A stretch of 64,000 nucleotides of DNA from Moraxellaceae bacterium AER2_44_116 (GTDB lineage Bacteria; Pseudomonadota; Gammaproteobacteria; Pseudomonadales; Moraxellaceae). Positions 8,789-17,400 of the stretch are shown here, in pieces; positions within the stretch are counted from its first letter, which is position 1; each line of letters starts with the position of its first letter. Made by a program: the position numbers and the translations under genes. The notes below the pieces were generated by a model, which saw only the letters and a program-made list of their open reading frames with translations, was not told where the DNA came from and did no database searches. The stretch lies in contig VIAD01000002.1 in assembly GCA_006546595.1 (NCBI GenBank), positions 124,001 to 188,000 on the forward strand, written 5' to 3'.

Positions 8789-10111
8789 ATGGACAAGTTT
8801 TGGACGATGCTTAAACCTAAAAGTGCGGTCTGGCGAACAACACTGGTGATTAGCATCGTTCTGGTGGTCAGTCAGTATTTGTCATTGGCGTTCTTTTGGT
8901 GGAATTTGTATTTGCCCGAAATGCGTCAACATGCACATTATGTCGCCGTTAATCTGTCTTTATTACGTGATGCCGAGCAACAAGCCTTAAAAAATCCTCA
9001 AGCCTTAGAAATGCACGAATGGATTCAACGCTCAACAGGGATAGAAGTCATTCGTGATCCAGAGACATTTCCCTCATTAAAAGATAAGCCCTTAGCCGAG
9101 TTTTTTACCCAAGAATTAGAGCATCAATTACGCGTTGAGTTGGGTGAGAACATTGATGTGTATTTTGAATTTAAGCCCAAGCCTCGGTTATGGATATATA
9201 TCCCTTCCTTAAAAGATGTTTGGGTGCGCGAGCCGTTATTGTTTTTTGCCCAATACAACCCGTTTATTATTATTGCGTGGATTATTGGCGTGCCGTTAAT
9301 GGCAATTGTCGCGATTGTGATTTTAGTTCGACAACTCAATCGTCCGCTCAAACGCTTGCAATTAGCCGCATTACGAGTGGCGAAAGGGCAGCATGCAACC
9401 ATGTTGGAAACTAAACGAGGCCCCTCAGAAATACGTGCAGTTAACGCAGCGTTTAATCAAATGACCTATGATATTCAACAAGCTACCAAAGACCGAACGG
9501 TCATGTTGGCGGGTATTTCGCACGACTTACGCACGCCATTAACCCGTTTACGTTTAACCGCAGAGATTATGGCGGACAAAGAATTAGCGGAAGGCATGAT
9601 TTTAGATATTCAGGATATGGATGAAATTTTAGAACAGTTTATTTCGTTTATGCGTGATGGTTCGGATGAAACTTTAGAATTGATTGATATGAATCAAATT
9701 CTAACGGAGGTTGCGGCACAGTTTTCGGCACAAACAACCATTGAGTTTAACCCTGAGCCTCTGCCAGATATTCTAATCAAGCGTTTAGCGATTAAACGAA
9801 TGGTTGGTAATTTAGTCAATAATGCCTTGCGTTATGGCAAAGCACCGATTATTTTATCGGCGATACAAGCCCGTCAACAACTCGTGCTGACCGTGCGCGA
9901 TCACGGTGCAGGTATTGAAGAAAGCCAAATTCCTGATCTGTTACAGCCCTTTGTCCGTGGCGAGGCTGCACGAACAACACAAGGCACAGGGCTTGGTTTA
10001 GCGATTGTGTCGAGGATTGTGAAAATACACAAAGGTACGCTAGATATACGCAATCATCCTGATGGCGGATTAGAAGTTTCAGTCAGTTTGCCATTACCCA
10101 AAACGAGTTAA
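8789..10111 (+). CDS. envZ: EnvZ-type sensor histidine kinase
   Basis: A 440-residue inner-membrane kinase with a first membrane helix at about 17-38, a periplasmic sensor of about 115 residues and a second helix at about 155-180. A HAMP linker follows, then a HisKA domain with His245 (GISHDLRTPLTR) and an ATPase domain with N (NLVNNALRYG), G1 (DHGAGI) and G2 (GTGLGLAIV) boxes. All catalytic elements are intact. It should phosphorylate and dephosphorylate the OmpR protein encoded just upstream. AAAGG lies about 7 bases before the ATG. A family B palindrome follows its stop codon. Confidence 0.94.
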   Translation: MDKFWTMLKPKSAVWRTTLVISIVLVVSQYLSLAFFWWNLYLPEMRQHAHYVAVNLSLLRDAEQQALKNPQALEMHEWIQRSTGIEVIRDPETFPSLKDKPLAEFFTQELEHQLRVELGENIDVYFEFKPKPRLWIYIPSLKDVWVREPLLFFAQYNPFIIIAWIIGVPLMAIVAIVILVRQLNRPLKRLQLAALRVAKGQHATMLETKRGPSEIRAVNAAFNQMTYDIQQATKDRTVMLAGISHDLRTPLTRLRLTAEIMADKELAEGMILDIQDMDEILEQFISFMRDGSDETLELIDMNQILTEVAAQFSAQTTIEFNPEPLPDILIKRLAIKRMVGNLVNNALRYGKAPIILSAIQARQQLVLTVRDHGAGIEESQIPDLLQPFVRGEAARTTQGTGLGLAIVSRIVKIHKGTLDIRNHPDGGLEVSVSLPLPKTS

Positions 10112-10144
10112 ATGGTGTTTATTGACGCTTGGTTTTTCATTTCC

Positions 10145-10193
10145 CTTCGACTCCGCTCAGGGAACATTTCACGCTGACTGAGCGGAGTCGAAG
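10145..10193. repeat. Family B palindrome (CTTCGACTCCGCTCAG)
   Basis: CTTCGACTCCGCTCAG (10145-10160) and CTGAGCGGAGTCGAAG (10178-10193) are a perfect 16-bp inverted repeat with a 17-base loop. It lies between the convergent envZ and hslO, ending 7 bases from the hslO stop codon. Confidence 0.9.
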
Positions 10194-10200
10194 CCAATCC

Positions 10201-11061
10201 TCAATGCACCTGCCTTTGAAATAGCTGACTGACATCGCGTGCTGTAAAGACATATTCGGTATGACAAAATTGGCAATTTAGCCGAATATCTCCTTGCTCT
10301 GCAACAATATCATCACATTCGGCCTGACCAATACTGACGAGTGCATTCGCCGTATTCTCACGAGAGCACGTACACGCAAAAGTCACCTGTTCGGCATTGG
10401 GTAGGGTAACGGACTCTTCATGATATAAACGATACAACACCTCATCGGTTGATAGTTCTAATAACTCTTCGGGTTTGAGAGTTTGAGTGAGTTGAACTAC
10501 CCGTGGCCAACGGTCTTCATCTTCGTCATCTTGGTTTTGCGGTAGTGCCTGTAATAATAAACCAGCGGCATGAGTCGCGTCTGAAGCCAACCACAAGCGA
10601 GTAGGCAATTGTTCTGACTGACTAAAATAACTCTCTAAACATTGGCTAATCGTTTCACCTTCTAAAGACACCACCCCTTGATAACGCTGGCCATGTTCAG
10701 GCTCTAAGGTAATGACTAAGATACCTTCACCTAAACAACTTTTTAAGCTGGCATCATGAGCAAAAATAGCCTGTTCATCTAATTGCGCGATACCGCGAAT
10801 TTCATGGTGATGGTTACACTCTGCCATCATCATTTTAAGTGCACCATTTCCGCGTGCTTGCAGACTCAATCGGCCTTCTAATTTGAGTGTCGCAGTTAAC
10901 AAGACACTGGCGGTTAATAATTCACCCAAAAGACGCTTGATGGCTAAGGGGTAATCATGTTTGTTAAAGATATCGTTCAGCGTTTGTGTCAGTTGTACGA
11001 TTTCACCACGAACAGGGCTATGAGCAAAATAAAAGCGTTGTCGTAAATCGCGCATAAACAT
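10201..11061 (-). CDS. hslO: Hsp33 redox-regulated chaperone
   Basis: This is a cytoplasmic holdase chaperone switched on by oxidation. In the 286-residue protein the C-terminal zinc site is complete: Cys230 and Cys232 (CTC) and Cys263 and Cys266 (CQFC). These form disulfides and release zinc under oxidative or bleach stress. The N-terminal chaperone domain is standard (LRQRFYFAHSPVRGEIVQL). Translation may start at 11061 or at the Met two codons on; no strong ribosome-binding site separates them. In several gammaproteobacteria hslO lies near ompR-envZ, as here, though in convergent orientation. Confidence 0.95.
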   Translation of the reverse strand: MFMRDLRQRFYFAHSPVRGEIVQLTQTLNDIFNKHDYPLAIKRLLGELLTASVLLTATLKLEGRLSLQARGNGALKMMMAECNHHHEIRGIAQLDEQAIFAHDASLKSCLGEGILVITLEPEHGQRYQGVVSLEGETISQCLESYFSQSEQLPTRLWLASDATHAAGLLLQALPQNQDDEDEDRWPRVVQLTQTLKPEELLELSTDEVLYRLYHEESVTLPNAEQVTFACTCSRENTANALVSIGQAECDDIVAEQGDIRLNCQFCHTEYVFTARDVSQLFQRQVH

Positions 11062-11135
11062 GACCCATTATCAAAAAATAGTCATTCATTTTAACAGTAG
11101 CCGCTAAAATTACTCAAAAGTAATTGGAATTAGCA

Positions 11136-11318
11136 TATAATCGGCGCAAATACTCACGACTGTTTGACAGTATTACTTGACGTTTTTTCGTCGAATGGGT
11201 AGCTTTAGTCAGTTTTTGAAGACACTGCAATGAAGTGTCAATTTACTTGGCACATACTTAGGCAGTCTTTAAAGTAGCCATATCAGGCAAATGATATTCC
11301 TAATCAGGAGGAACCTTA
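11136..11318 (+). promoter_or_regulatory. Probable promoter -10 and long leader of the OmpA-like gene
   Basis: A perfect TATAAT lies at 11136-11141 without a convincing -35 box, so the transcribed leader would be about 170 bases. It contains hairpins GACG/CGTC (11179-11192) and GACACT/AGTGTC (11221-11239), then the strong ribosome-binding site AGGAGGA just before the start. Long structured leaders stabilise ompA mRNA in enterobacteria; the analogy here is inference. Confidence 0.45.
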
Positions 11319-12611
11319 ATGAAACTCAATCGGATTGCACTTGCTGTTGTCTTAGCAGCTCCCTTAGCCGCGTCGGCACAAACAGGTTTATTTTCCGTGA
11401 CTCCTTTGTTGGGCTATCATTCGCCTGATAAAGGTGATGCTGGAGCTTATGTTGGTTTGGCAGCAGGGCTTAGAATTGCACCTGCGGTCGCCATCGAAGC
11501 AGAATATGGCAAAGCATCTGATGCTAAATTGCTGAATGCTAATATGCTGATTTCTCCCGAGTCGTGGGCAACCAGTACATTATCCCCTTATGTATTAGCA
11601 GGTTTTGGTCAGCAAGACTTAGATTATGTGAATACTGGTAAAAAAACAGTCGCTACAACAGATACCGTGATGAATCTCGGTGGTGGTGTTGTTTATGGCC
11701 TTAGCGATGTGTTGTCATTGCGTGCAGAGTTACGAGGCATTCATAATTCTGATAAAAGTATGACCGATTATTTAGTATTAACAGGTTTACAATACGGTTT
11801 TGGTGGTAAACAAGAGCAAGTAGTAGAATATGTTGCCCCTGTTGAGCCAGTGAACGTTGTTCCTGCTGATACTGACGGTGATGGCGTGGTTGATGCTAAT
11901 GACCGTTGCCCAAATACCCCATCAGGTTGGGAAGTCAGTGTTGACGGTTGTCCTTTGGATAGTGACCGTGACCGTGTACCAAACAGCATTGATGAGTGTC
12001 CAAATACACCAAGCGGTATGCAAGTTGGTGCTAATGGTTGCCCATTAGATGAAGATAAAGATGGTGTCACAGACTCGAAAGATAAGTGCCCAGGTACAGC
12101 TATTAACGTCATTGTTGATGACAAAGGTTGTGCTAAAACGGTCACTAAAGAAGTCAAAGAAGCGATCAAAGAAGAAATTAATATCGTCTTTGATTCCAGC
12201 AAATCTATTATTAAGCCTGAATTCAAAGGCGAAGTAGCAAAAGTTGCTGATTTGGCAAAAGCAAATGGTAATGCGTTTATTACCATTGAGGGTCATACCG
12301 ATGCATCGGGTAATCCAGCGAAAAACAAAGTATTGTCACAAGAGCGTGCAACGGCTGTGATGAATATGTTGATTAGCGATTACGGTATTCCTGCGGCTCG
12401 CGTCACTGCCATTGGTTTTGGCTCAAGCAAGCCTGTTGCAGATAATACAACAGTAGATGGCAAAGCTAAAAACCGTCGTGTGATTGCGGTATTGACTGCT
12501 GAAAAAACAAGCATGGTCACGACAGTCATGACTAAGCCTGCTAAAGCGGTTACAGGCAAAAAAGCCGTCAAAAAAGGCAAAAAAGGTGCAGCCAAGAAAA
12601 AAGCTAAATAA
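11319..12611 (+). CDS. OmpA-family outer-membrane protein with type-3 repeats and Lys-rich tail
   Basis: The precursor has 430 residues. A signal peptide (1-20, ending ASA) leads to a small beta-barrel domain (about 22-163). Three Asp-rich thrombospondin type-3-like calcium-binding repeats follow (about 183-272, each DxDxDGV...CP), then a peptidoglycan-binding OmpA domain (about 288-393, with IEGHTDASG and the family's NRRV). The layout matches OprF-like proteins, which link outer membrane and peptidoglycan. Unusually, 12 of the last 25 residues (406-430) are Lys, giving a histone-like tail beyond the OmpA fold. The ribosome-binding site is excellent and a strong terminator follows, consistent with high, monocistronic expression. 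Confidence 0.93.
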   Translation: MKLNRIALAVVLAAPLAASAQTGLFSVTPLLGYHSPDKGDAGAYVGLAAGLRIAPAVAIEAEYGKASDAKLLNANMLISPESWATSTLSPYVLAGFGQQDLDYVNTGKKTVATTDTVMNLGGGVVYGLSDVLSLRAELRGIHNSDKSMTDYLVLTGLQYGFGGKQEQVVEYVAPVEPVNVVPADTDGDGVVDANDRCPNTPSGWEVSVDGCPLDSDRDRVPNSIDECPNTPSGMQVGANGCPLDEDKDGVTDSKDKCPGTAINVIVDDKGCAKTVTKEVKEAIKEEINIVFDSSKSIIKPEFKGEVAKVADLAKANGNAFITIEGHTDASGNPAKNKVLSQERATAVMNMLISDYGIPAARVTAIGFGSSKPVADNTTVDGKAKNRRVIAVLTAEKTSMVTTVMTKPAKAVTGKKAVKKGKKGAAKKKAK

Positions 12612-12644
12612 TCTTCAGCCTATTTCTTTCGCTAATGCTCTAAA

Positions 12645-12680
12645 AACTAAGGCTATCTTCGGATAGCCTTAGTTCTTTTT
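12645..12680 (+). terminator. Rho-independent terminator after the OmpA-like gene
   Basis: A perfect 13-bp stem (12645-12657 with 12662-12674) closed by a TTCG tetraloop is followed by C and five T. Confidence 0.95.
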
Positions 12681-12759
12681 ATACACAAACATCCCACTGT
12701 CATCACTCTTAGGTTATACTGCGCGCCTTTAATCTTGCAACACTCTGTTTAAGGCTATT

Positions 12760-14568
12760 ATGTCCATTCAAAACCTGCGTAACATCGCCATCATCGCTCA
12801 CGTTGACCATGGCAAAACCACACTTGTAGATAAACTTTTACAGCAATCTGGCACGCTCGGTGATCGTGCAGGCGAAGTTGAACGGGTAATGGACTCAAAT
12901 GCCATTGAAAAAGAACGCGGCATTACCATTTTAGCCAAAAACACGGCAGTAAAATGGAACGGCTACCGTATTAATATCGTCGATACACCAGGCCATGCTG
13001 ACTTTGGCGGCGAAGTTGAACGTGTATTAAGCATGGTTGACTCCGTGTTACTTTTGGTAGATGCGGTTGATGGCCCAATGCCACAGACCCGTTTCGTTAC
13101 CATGAAAGCCTTTGCTCAAGGTTTAAAACCGATTGTTGTTATCAACAAAGTTGACCGTCCAGGTGCACGTCCTGATTGGGTTGTTGACCAAGTATTTGAC
13201 TTGTTTGACCGTTTAGGCGCAACCGAAGAACAATTAGATTTCCCTATTGTTTACGCTTCTGCATTAAATGGTATTGCAGGTTTATCACTTGATACAATGG
13301 CCGAAAACATGGATCCATTGTTCCAAACAGTGGTTGACCGTGTTAAATGCCCACAAGTGGATGCCGATGGCGCATTCCAAATGCAAATCTCCTCGTTAGA
13401 TTATTCTAGCTATGTGGGTGTTATTGGTATTGGTCGTATTCAACGCGGTAGTGTTAAAACGAATACTAACGTCGTTATCGTTGATAAAGACGGCAAAAAA
13501 CGTAATGGCCGTATTTTACAAATCATGGGTTATCATGGTTTACAACGTATTGAAGTCAACGAAGCGGGCGCAGGCGATATCGTTTGTGTCACAGGTATGG
13601 AAGGCTTAAATATTTCCGATACCTTGTGTGATCCGCAAAATGTTGAAGCATTACCGCCGTTAACCGTTGATGAGCCAACCGTGTCGATGACTTTCCAAGT
13701 CAATAACTCGCCGTTTGCGGGTAAAGAAGGCAAGTTTGTGACTTCACGGGTGATCAAAGACCGTTTAGATCGTGAGTTAATTCATAACGTGGCGTTACGC
13801 GTTGAAGCCACTGACAGTGCTGACCGTTTCAAAGTTTCAGGTCGCGGTGAATTGCATTTGAGTATCTTGATCGAGAATATGCGCCGTGAAGGTTTTGAAT
13901 TAGGCGTGTCTCGTCCTGAAGTGATTTTGAAAGAAATTGACGGCGAGATCAATGAACCATTTGAAGCGGTGATGTTTGATGTGGAAGAGCAACATCAAGG
14001 CACAGTTATGGAGCAATTGGGTCTACGTAAAGGTGAAATGACCGATATGGTCGTTGATGGTAAAGGTCGTGTGCGTATTGAAGCGACTGTACCTTCACGT
14101 GGTTTGATTGGTTTCCGTTCTGAGTTTTTAACCTTGACTTCAGGTTCGGGTATCATGACTTCCAGCTTCTCGCACTATGCGCCGATGAAAGCGGGTAGCG
14201 TGGCCAAACGTCAAAATGGCGTGATGGTGTCTATGGTTCAAGGTAAAGTATTAGGTTACTCCTTGTTTAACTTGCAAGAGCGTGGCCGTTTATTCCTAGG
14301 TCATGGTGTTGAAGTTTACGAAGGCATGGTCATTGGCTTAAATGCGCGTGGCGACGACATGGCTGTTAATCCAACTAAAGGTAAGCAGTTAACCAACATT
14401 CGCGCCGCAGGTACAGACGAAAACATCGTCTTAACCCCGCCAATTAACTTTACTTTAGAGCGTGCTTTAGAGTTTATTGAAGACGACGAATTAGTGGAAG
14501 TAACGCCATTGTCGATTCGTATTCGTAAAAAGTTCTTGACTGAAAACGAACGTAAACGTAACCGTTAA
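12760..14568 (+). CDS. typA: Ribosome-associated GTPase TypA/BipA
   Basis: A 602-residue translational GTPase. The G domain carries AHVDHGKTT (G1), RGITI (G2), DTPGHADFGGEV (G3) and NKVDRPGA (G4). Domains II, III and V of the EF-G type follow, then the BipA-specific C-terminal domain (VPSRGLIGFRSEF, and NARGDDMAVNPTKGKQLTN). BipA binds ribosomes, helps 50S assembly and supports growth at low temperature or under stress. AAGG lies 5 bases before the ATG at 12760. It sits between two strong terminators, so it forms its own transcription unit. Confidence 0.97.
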   Translation: MSIQNLRNIAIIAHVDHGKTTLVDKLLQQSGTLGDRAGEVERVMDSNAIEKERGITILAKNTAVKWNGYRINIVDTPGHADFGGEVERVLSMVDSVLLLVDAVDGPMPQTRFVTMKAFAQGLKPIVVINKVDRPGARPDWVVDQVFDLFDRLGATEEQLDFPIVYASALNGIAGLSLDTMAENMDPLFQTVVDRVKCPQVDADGAFQMQISSLDYSSYVGVIGIGRIQRGSVKTNTNVVIVDKDGKKRNGRILQIMGYHGLQRIEVNEAGAGDIVCVTGMEGLNISDTLCDPQNVEALPPLTVDEPTVSMTFQVNNSPFAGKEGKFVTSRVIKDRLDRELIHNVALRVEATDSADRFKVSGRGELHLSILIENMRREGFELGVSRPEVILKEIDGEINEPFEAVMFDVEEQHQGTVMEQLGLRKGEMTDMVVDGKGRVRIEATVPSRGLIGFRSEFLTLTSGSGIMTSSFSHYAPMKAGSVAKRQNGVMVSMVQGKVLGYSLFNLQERGRLFLGHGVEVYEGMVIGLNARGDDMAVNPTKGKQLTNIRAAGTDENIVLTPPINFTLERALEFIEDDELVEVTPLSIRIRKKFLTENERKRNR

Positions 14569-14589
14569 TACGGGACTCGTTAGGTTCTT

Positions 14590-14619
14590 AAAAACGGCAT
14601 CTGAATAGATGCCGTTTTT
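14590..14619 (+). terminator. Rho-independent terminator after typA
   Basis: The stem AAAAACGGCATCT / AGATGCCGTTTTT with loop GAAT (14603-14606) ends in a run of T. Confidence 0.95.
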
Positions 14620-14698
14620 ATTGGTATTTTCGGTTGCTTAAAATAGGCACAACAGGGCAATATCGATCTATCTTTTATTTGCTCGTCAGTATGTTGCT

Positions 14699-15598
14699 AT
14701 GCCGCTTATTTCGCTTCGTGATGGTCAACAATTACATGTTCGCGTGTTGGGACACGGTCAACCTGTCATGATGTTGCCAGGTTTAGGCATGAGCAGTAGC
14801 CAATGGCTGCCGTATATTTTGCCTTATTTGCGCCAATTTCGTTTCTATTTACCCGATTTTCGAGGTTTTGGCTTATCTGCGGATATTCGTTTGAATCAAA
14901 GCGATGTGTTTCATAATCACAGCCAAGATGTTCAAGATATCATTCGCCATTTTCGTTTGCAGGATTTTCTGTTGGCGGGTATTTCTTTGGGTGGCTCAAC
15001 GGCATTACATTTGCAAAAAGAAGGTGGTTTTACGGGGGTGCGTCGTTATTTGCATATCGACCAGTCGCCTTGTGTCGGCAATCGCCATGATTGGCCGCAT
15101 GGTCTATTCGGCATTCGGCAAGATGAGTTATTTGGTCAATTACATCGCCTTCGTGATTTACTCGCTATTTATCCTCAATACTCCGCGATCAGTGAATTGC
15201 CCGCACAGGTACGGCAGCAAACCTCAGTGATCTTAGCCGAAGTTTTAGCGTTAATGACGGGGCGTGAATTGTTGAAACCCATTTTTCAACACATGCTTAA
15301 TCGACCTTCTTTATCACGATTTTTGCCGTTGACGCAGTTACAGGATTGCGTGAGCTATCTCTCTGCATATATTGGCGGAGGGCACGATTATCGCCAAAGT
15401 TTGCGTGATTGTCATACGCCTATTACCGTCATGGTGGGGATGAAGTCACCGTTATATGCACCCGTAGGGCAAATGGCGATTGCTGATTATGCTCAACACG
15501 TTAGAATTGTGCCGTTTCATCGTTCGGGACATATTCCTTTAGTGGATGAGCCTATTAAGTTTATTCGAGAGTTGGGACGGTTTTTACATGATGATTAG
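14699..15598 (+). CDS. Alpha/beta hydrolase
   Basis: A single alpha/beta-hydrolase domain of 299 residues. The oxyanion-region LPGLGMSSSQW (about 26-36), the nucleophile elbow GISLGG with Ser96, and a C-terminal RSGHIPLVDEP that should supply the catalytic His are all visible. The substrate cannot be read from sequence; relatives include esterases and C-C bond hydrolases. There is no signal peptide, so it should be cytoplasmic. Its last four codons overlap the start of the small lipoprotein gene, suggesting coupled translation. Confidence 0.88.
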   Translation: MPLISLRDGQQLHVRVLGHGQPVMMLPGLGMSSSQWLPYILPYLRQFRFYLPDFRGFGLSADIRLNQSDVFHNHSQDVQDIIRHFRLQDFLLAGISLGGSTALHLQKEGGFTGVRRYLHIDQSPCVGNRHDWPHGLFGIRQDELFGQLHRLRDLLAIYPQYSAISELPAQVRQQTSVILAEVLALMTGRELLKPIFQHMLNRPSLSRFLPLTQLQDCVSYLSAYIGGGHDYRQSLRDCHTPITVMVGMKSPLYAPVGQMAIADYAQHVRIVPFHRSGHIPLVDEPIKFIRELGRFLHDD

Positions 15599-15791
15599 TT
15601 TGAAATTAATGAGTTGCTGTGTGTTTTTAAGCATATTAGGTTGTAGTTCTGCGGCATTGTACGAGGGGGTTCGACAAGGGCAAATGAATGAGTGTCGGCA
15701 ACTGCCCGATGCCCAACAGCAAAAGTGCTTTGAGCGTACACCAGAGGAATATCAAAAGTATCACCAACAGCGTGATGAATTGAGTAAATGA
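15588..15791 (+). CDS. Small putative lipoprotein (67 residues)
   Basis: Starting from the ATG at 15588, a short hydrophobic leader ends in ILGCSS, a plausible lipobox with Cys at about residue 19. The mature part is a charged, Gln-rich segment of under 50 residues containing two further Cys (NECRQL, KCFERT). It overlaps the upstream hydrolase gene by 11 bases in another frame. No known family is recognised. An in-frame codon at 15546 is further upstream but would put non-signal sequence before the leader, so the inner start is preferred. Confidence 0.6.
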   Translation: MMISLKLMSCCVFLSILGCSSAALYEGVRQGQMNECRQLPDAQQQKCFERTPEEYQKYHQQRDELSK

Positions 15792-15843
15792 AGTTTAGGG
15801 GATTTTGCCTAAAAAATTCAAACCAAACCACCGTCAAAATTGT

Positions 15844-15892
15844 CTTAGACTCCGCTCAGCCAGCGCAAAAAGCTTCCTGAGCGGAGTCGAAG
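15844..15892. repeat. Family B palindrome, start of a duplicated segment
   Basis: An arm with one mismatch (CTTAGACTCCGCTCAG, 15844-15859) faces a perfect CTGAGCGGAGTCGAAG (15877-15892). It and about 35 bases downstream (GAGTTTAAGCAAACGTCAA) recur almost unchanged at 16543-16625. The rest of the 305-bp gap up to 16096 holds only the leader described next. Confidence 0.85.
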
Positions 15893-16028
15893 GGGGAGTT
15901 TAAGCAAACGTCAATGAACCCTAGTTAATACGGATAGATGCTAGGTGTTTTAATTGTGAGCTAATTCACAAAAATGGTGAATTTAATACGCATAAAGTTA
16001 AAAACGAACTACATTTGCTGTTAGAACG

Positions 16029-16065
16029 GCTCAAACAGAGCTGCTCGCTTTTGAGTTTCTCAAAG
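16029..16065 (+). promoter_or_regulatory. Two-hairpin leader of pseudoreceiver gene 1
   Basis: Hairpin I is GCTC-aaaca-GAGC (16029-16041). Hairpin II is CTTTTGAG-ttt-CTCAAAG (16048-16065). The second ends 31 bases before the ATG at 16097 and is not followed by a T run. The same pair occurs ahead of gene 2 with different bases but the same pairing. Confidence 0.5.
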
Positions 16066-16096
16066 GGATAATAAGGATATTTAGCGAGGTAAGATT

Positions 16097-16525
16097 ATGC
16101 GTGCGTCCTATTCCATTCGTTTTATGACCCATATTGCTCATGACGAAGCATTGTTGAAATCGGTATTGGCAATATTTGGTCATCAGCCTTCTGTGGATTG
16201 GCATTATCAAGAGCAAGGTAATGTTGATGTCGTTATTCTTGATGCAGATTATTGCTCTCCGAGTGAGTTAGAGCTTGCCCATAAAGTTAGTCGAGAAATC
16301 GTTTTTTACACTCAAGATTTAAGCTTAGTGGCGCAAAAACCATTAGTGTTGCATAAACAGGCACATACAAAAGAAATTTTGTCCGCTTTGTCGGCAGCAG
16401 AGGTGTTGTTACAGGCTCATCATGCAGCAATCCAAAGTACGGTCACCACCAATATTCAAACAACAACCAGTACTAAATTGAAAGCTCTGATTTTAGGGGG
16501 AGATAAAACAGAATTTGCCTACTAA
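16097..16525 (+). CDS. Pseudoreceiver-like protein, tandem paralogue 1
   Basis: This 142-residue protein is of unknown function. Its first ~107 residues align without gaps to the next gene's product (SIRF, LLKSVL, DW.YQ, VDVV.LD, LVLHK, SALSAAEV). The beta-strand DVVILD with Asp49, a later hydrophobic strand IVFYT, and VLHK with Lys87 resemble the third, fourth and fifth strands of response-regulator receivers. The acidic pair of strand 1 is missing and the spacing between Asp and Lys (38) is shorter than in CheY (52). The C-terminal ~35 residues are low in conservation but end FAY like paralogue 2. GAGGTAAG provides the ribosome-binding site. Confidence 0.75.
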   Translation: MRASYSIRFMTHIAHDEALLKSVLAIFGHQPSVDWHYQEQGNVDVVILDADYCSPSELELAHKVSREIVFYTQDLSLVAQKPLVLHKQAHTKEILSALSAAEVLLQAHHAAIQSTVTTNIQTTTSTKLKALILGGDKTEFAY

Positions 16526-16542
16526 CTTGATAAAAAACTTGC

Positions 16543-16592
16543 CTTCAGCTCCGCTCAGCCAGCGCAAAAAAGCTCTCTGAGCGGAGTCGAAG
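16543..16592. repeat. Family B palindrome, second copy of the duplicated segment
   Basis: CTTCAGCTCCGCTCAG (16543-16558) and CTGAGCGGAGTCGAAG (16577-16592) are inverted repeats with two mismatches in the left arm. Flanks match those of the copy at 15844. Confidence 0.85.
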
Positions 16593-16706
16593 GGATAGTT
16601 TAAGCAAGCGTCAACAAGCCCTAATAAATTATTGAGAAAACCGTCACGAATCCACTATCTTTAATCTGCAAGTTGAGTAACGCACACTAGAATTGGTTCT
16701 TAGATT

Positions 16707-16746
16707 GGCTCAGGTGAGCCTCTCACTTTTGACATGTTGTCAAAAG
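16707..16746 (+). promoter_or_regulatory. Two-hairpin leader of pseudoreceiver gene 2
   Basis: Hairpin I is GGCTC-aggt-GAGCC (16707-16720). Hairpin II is a perfect 9-bp stem CTTTTGACA-tgt-TGTCAAAAG (16726-16746), ending 29 bases before the ATG at 16776. Relative to the gene 1 leader, several stem bases differ while pairing is kept. Confidence 0.55.
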
Positions 16747-16775
16747 GACAACGGACGGTTCAATGAGGTGTAACT

Positions 16776-17195
16776 ATGCGTAAATCCAGCTCTATTCGTT
16801 TTGTGACTCAGGTTGAGCGCGATTTAGTGTTATTAAAGTCGGTATTAAAAACGTTTGCTCACCAACCGAATACCGATTGGAATTATCAAGCCGAAGGATA
16901 TGTCGATGTTGTTCTGCTGGATATGGATGAACACTATTTGTCTAAGCTGGAATATGCGCGTAGCTTGGGGCGTGTTGTTGTTCTTTACGCGAAAGATGTC
17001 ACTCATTTACCTGTTAATACCTTAGTCTTACATAAACCTGCCAGAGCAAGAGATGTACTATCAATGCTATCAGCAGCTGAAGTGTCTTTGAATGCTTTAA
17101 ATAAACAGGCGCAAGCAGCGACTCATGTCACCAAAGTCGTTGATAATCATCGGCCACTCGTTGTTGATGAACATAAAACGGCATTCGCGTATTGA
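16776..17195 (+). CDS. Pseudoreceiver-like protein, tandem paralogue 2
   Basis: The 139-residue product is closely related to paralogue 1 and keeps Asp49 (DVVLLDMD), Tyr71 and Lys87 at identical positions. VLHKPARARDVLSMLSAAE gives it a stronger resemblance to the KP-containing fifth strand and last helix of receivers. No output domain or membrane segment is present, so it would be a cytoplasmic single-domain protein. The tail ends KTAFAY. The start is fixed by GAGGTG about 6 bases upstream and by alignment with gene 1. Confidence 0.75.
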   Translation: MRKSSSIRFVTQVERDLVLLKSVLKTFAHQPNTDWNYQAEGYVDVVLLDMDEHYLSKLEYARSLGRVVVLYAKDVTHLPVNTLVLHKPARARDVLSMLSAAEVSLNALNKQAQAATHVTKVVDNHRPLVVDEHKTAFAY

Positions 17196-17400
17196 GTCAA
17201 GATAAATAAGGTGGTTGATTTCACGGATATCGCTTTTGAGCTAGTGACAAACTCTCACTTTGTGCGATATAAAGACGGAAGAAGCTGAGATAATTTCCAG
17301 CTAGAAAGGCTTTTTTCAAAGCCCTATATTGTGTTGCTGAGCGTAAAGCAGAGAATTAATGCTTACCTGAGTAGAATAGTGTTGCTATAGGATGTATGCC

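Noticed and set aside
11768..12286. 172-codon minus-strand reading frame inside the OmpA-like gene
   Set aside because: It lies entirely antisense to a clear coding region, has a composition set by the Asp-rich repeats on the other strand, and has no ribosome-binding site.
16048..16065. Hairpin upstream of pseudoreceiver gene 1 as a terminator
   Set aside because: It is followed by GGGATAATAAGG rather than a T tract and lies between the likely promoter region and the start codon, so a leader role fits better.
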